Assembly (NCBI GenBank): GCA_038229595.1
Contig: JBBROH010000229.1
Span: 1 to 5,606, forward strand
Length of the DNA: 5,606 bases
Source of the DNA: JBBROH01 sp038229595
Lineage (GTDB): Bacteria; Chloroflexota; Chloroflexia; QHBQ01
Direction of reading: 5' to 3'
In this document: in pieces, positions 4,685 through 5,606 of the stretch
Layout: every line of letters starts with the position of its first letter
How positions within the stretch are numbered: position 1 is the first letter of the stretch
Program-made: the position numbers and the translations under genes
Notes under the pieces: model-generated
Databases searched by the model: none
Told to the model about the DNA's origin: nothing
Seen by the model: the letters and a program-made list of their open reading frames with translations, nothing else

Positions 4685-5606
4685 TTGGCAGATCAGAAGC
4701 ACATCCGCAATTTCAGCATCATTGCCCACATTGACCACGGTAAGTCTACCCTGGCTGACCGCTTGCTGGAATACACTGGCACTGTTAGCCGCCGCGAGAT
4801 GACCAACCAATTGCTGGATAGCATGGATTTGGAGCGCGAGAAGGGGATCACGATCAAGGCTCGCGCCGTTCGTATGGCTTACACTGCCGATGACGGGGTG
4901 GACTACGAACTGAACCTGATCGACACCCCCGGCCATGTGGACTTTACCTACGAGGTGAGCCGCAGCCTCAACGCCTGTGAGGGCGCACTGCTGATCGTAG
5001 ATGCCACCCAGGGGATCGAGGCACAGACGCTGGCGAACGTCTACCTTGCGCTAGAAGCGAACCTGGCGATCATCCCGGTGATCAACAAGATCGACCTGCC
5101 CTCGGCCATGCCAGCGGTAGTAGCAGAGGAGATCGAGCGGGTGATCGGCCTGCCCGCCGAAGATATCATCTACGCCTCGGCGAAGGAGGGGGTGGGGATC
5201 AAGGAGATTCTGGAGGCGGTGGTCAAGAACGTACCAATGCCTACTGGCGACCCCGCTGCCCCCCCCCGCGCCCTGATCTTCGACTCGCACTACGACTCGT
5301 TCAAGGGGGTGATCGCCTACGTCCGCATGGTGGACGGTACGATGAAGGTGGGCGAGAACCTGGAGTTGATGAGCAACAACAAGACGAGCGAGATTCTGGA
5401 GATCGGCTACTTCAACCCGGCGCAGAAGGCCGCTGCCCAGCTTGGCCCTGGCGAAGTGGGCTACATCGCTACGGGCATGAAGATGGTCAAGGACTGTCAG
5501 GTGGGTGACACGATCACCAGCGCAGCCCGGCCTGCGACTGAAGCCCTACCTGGCTACCGCCCAGCCAAACCGATGGTCTTCGCTGGCCTGTTCCCGGTTG
5601 CCAGTG
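4685..5606 (+). CDS. lepA: Translation elongation factor 4 (LepA), N-terminal half, 3' end beyond window
   Basis: LepA is a ribosome-associated translational GTPase proposed to act on translocation, initiation or 30S assembly. The first 307 residues of a protein usually near 600 are visible. The GTPase domain is complete: G1 is A14-H-I-D-H-G-K-S21, G2 lies around G54-I-T56-I, G3 is D80-T-P-G-H-V-D86, G4 is N134-K-I-D137 and G5 is S165-A-K167. The stretches LDSMDLEREKGITIKA (44-59) and GIEAQTLANVYLA (110-122) are characteristic of LepA rather than TypA or EF-G. ALIFDSHYDSFKGVIAYVR then opens the second domain. The start is the TTG at 4685, six bases after the GGA of AAGGAA (4674-4679). No ATG is available in frame upstream, and the protein begins MADQKHIRNFSII, as expected for the family. 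It is separated from galK by 26 bases but has its own promoter. A run of nine C lies at 5259-5267 in codons 192-194, in frame. Confidence 0.96.
   Translation, partial: MADQKHIRNFSIIAHIDHGKSTLADRLLEYTGTVSRREMTNQLLDSMDLEREKGITIKARAVRMAYTADDGVDYELNLIDTPGHVDFTYEVSRSLNACEGALLIVDATQGIEAQTLANVYLALEANLAIIPVINKIDLPSAMPAVVAEEIERVIGLPAEDIIYASAKEGVGIKEILEAVVKNVPMPTGDPAAPPRALIFDSHYDSFKGVIAYVRMVDGTMKVGENLELMSNNKTSEILEIGYFNPAQKAAAQLGPGEVGYIATGMKMVKDCQVGDTITSAARPATEALPGYRPAKPMVFAGLFPVAS

Noticed and set aside
5051..5290. 79-codon minus-strand open frame
   Set aside because: It lies antisense to the conserved lepA GTPase domain.
4685..5606. TypA/BipA or EF-G as the identity of the GTPase
   Set aside because: The LDSMDLEREKGITIKA and GIEAQTLANVYLA stretches and the short N terminus fit LepA; TypA and EF-G differ at these positions.

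Overview
The window is GC-rich bacterial DNA with clear Shine-Dalgarno sites and sigma70-type promoters, two of which share the extended -10 TGGTATAAT. Gene content and the style of the LepA and galactokinase proteins suggest a Chloroflexota-like bacterium. That placement is an impression from memory and has low confidence.

Layout: positions 1-1189 hold two minus-strand genes of an osmoprotectant (glycine betaine/carnitine/choline type) ABC importer. The permease (1189-554) is followed by the lipoprotein substrate-binding protein (500-1, cut by the window edge). A 139-bp divergent intergenic region (1190-1328) carries a good minus-strand promoter. The plus strand then has a two-HKD phospholipase D-like protein (1329-2201), a protein of unknown function (2282-3265) with its own promoter and a strong terminator, galactokinase galK (3381-4658), and the first half of the translational GTPase gene lepA (4685-5606, cut by the window edge).

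The genes do not form one pathway. The ABC genes are one transcription unit. The PLD-like gene could read into the unknown gene, because no terminator is visible between them, but the unknown gene also has its own near-consensus promoter. galK and lepA each have a recognisable promoter. No gap reaches 300 bases, and there are no tRNA, rRNA, CRISPR or mobile elements. I see no convincing new multi-gene system. The points most worth a second look are the galK C-terminal extension, which is coded by DNA that also holds a near-perfect lepA promoter; the basic, helix-like block inside the otherwise acidic unknown protein; and the overlapping divergent promoters at about 1237-1270.
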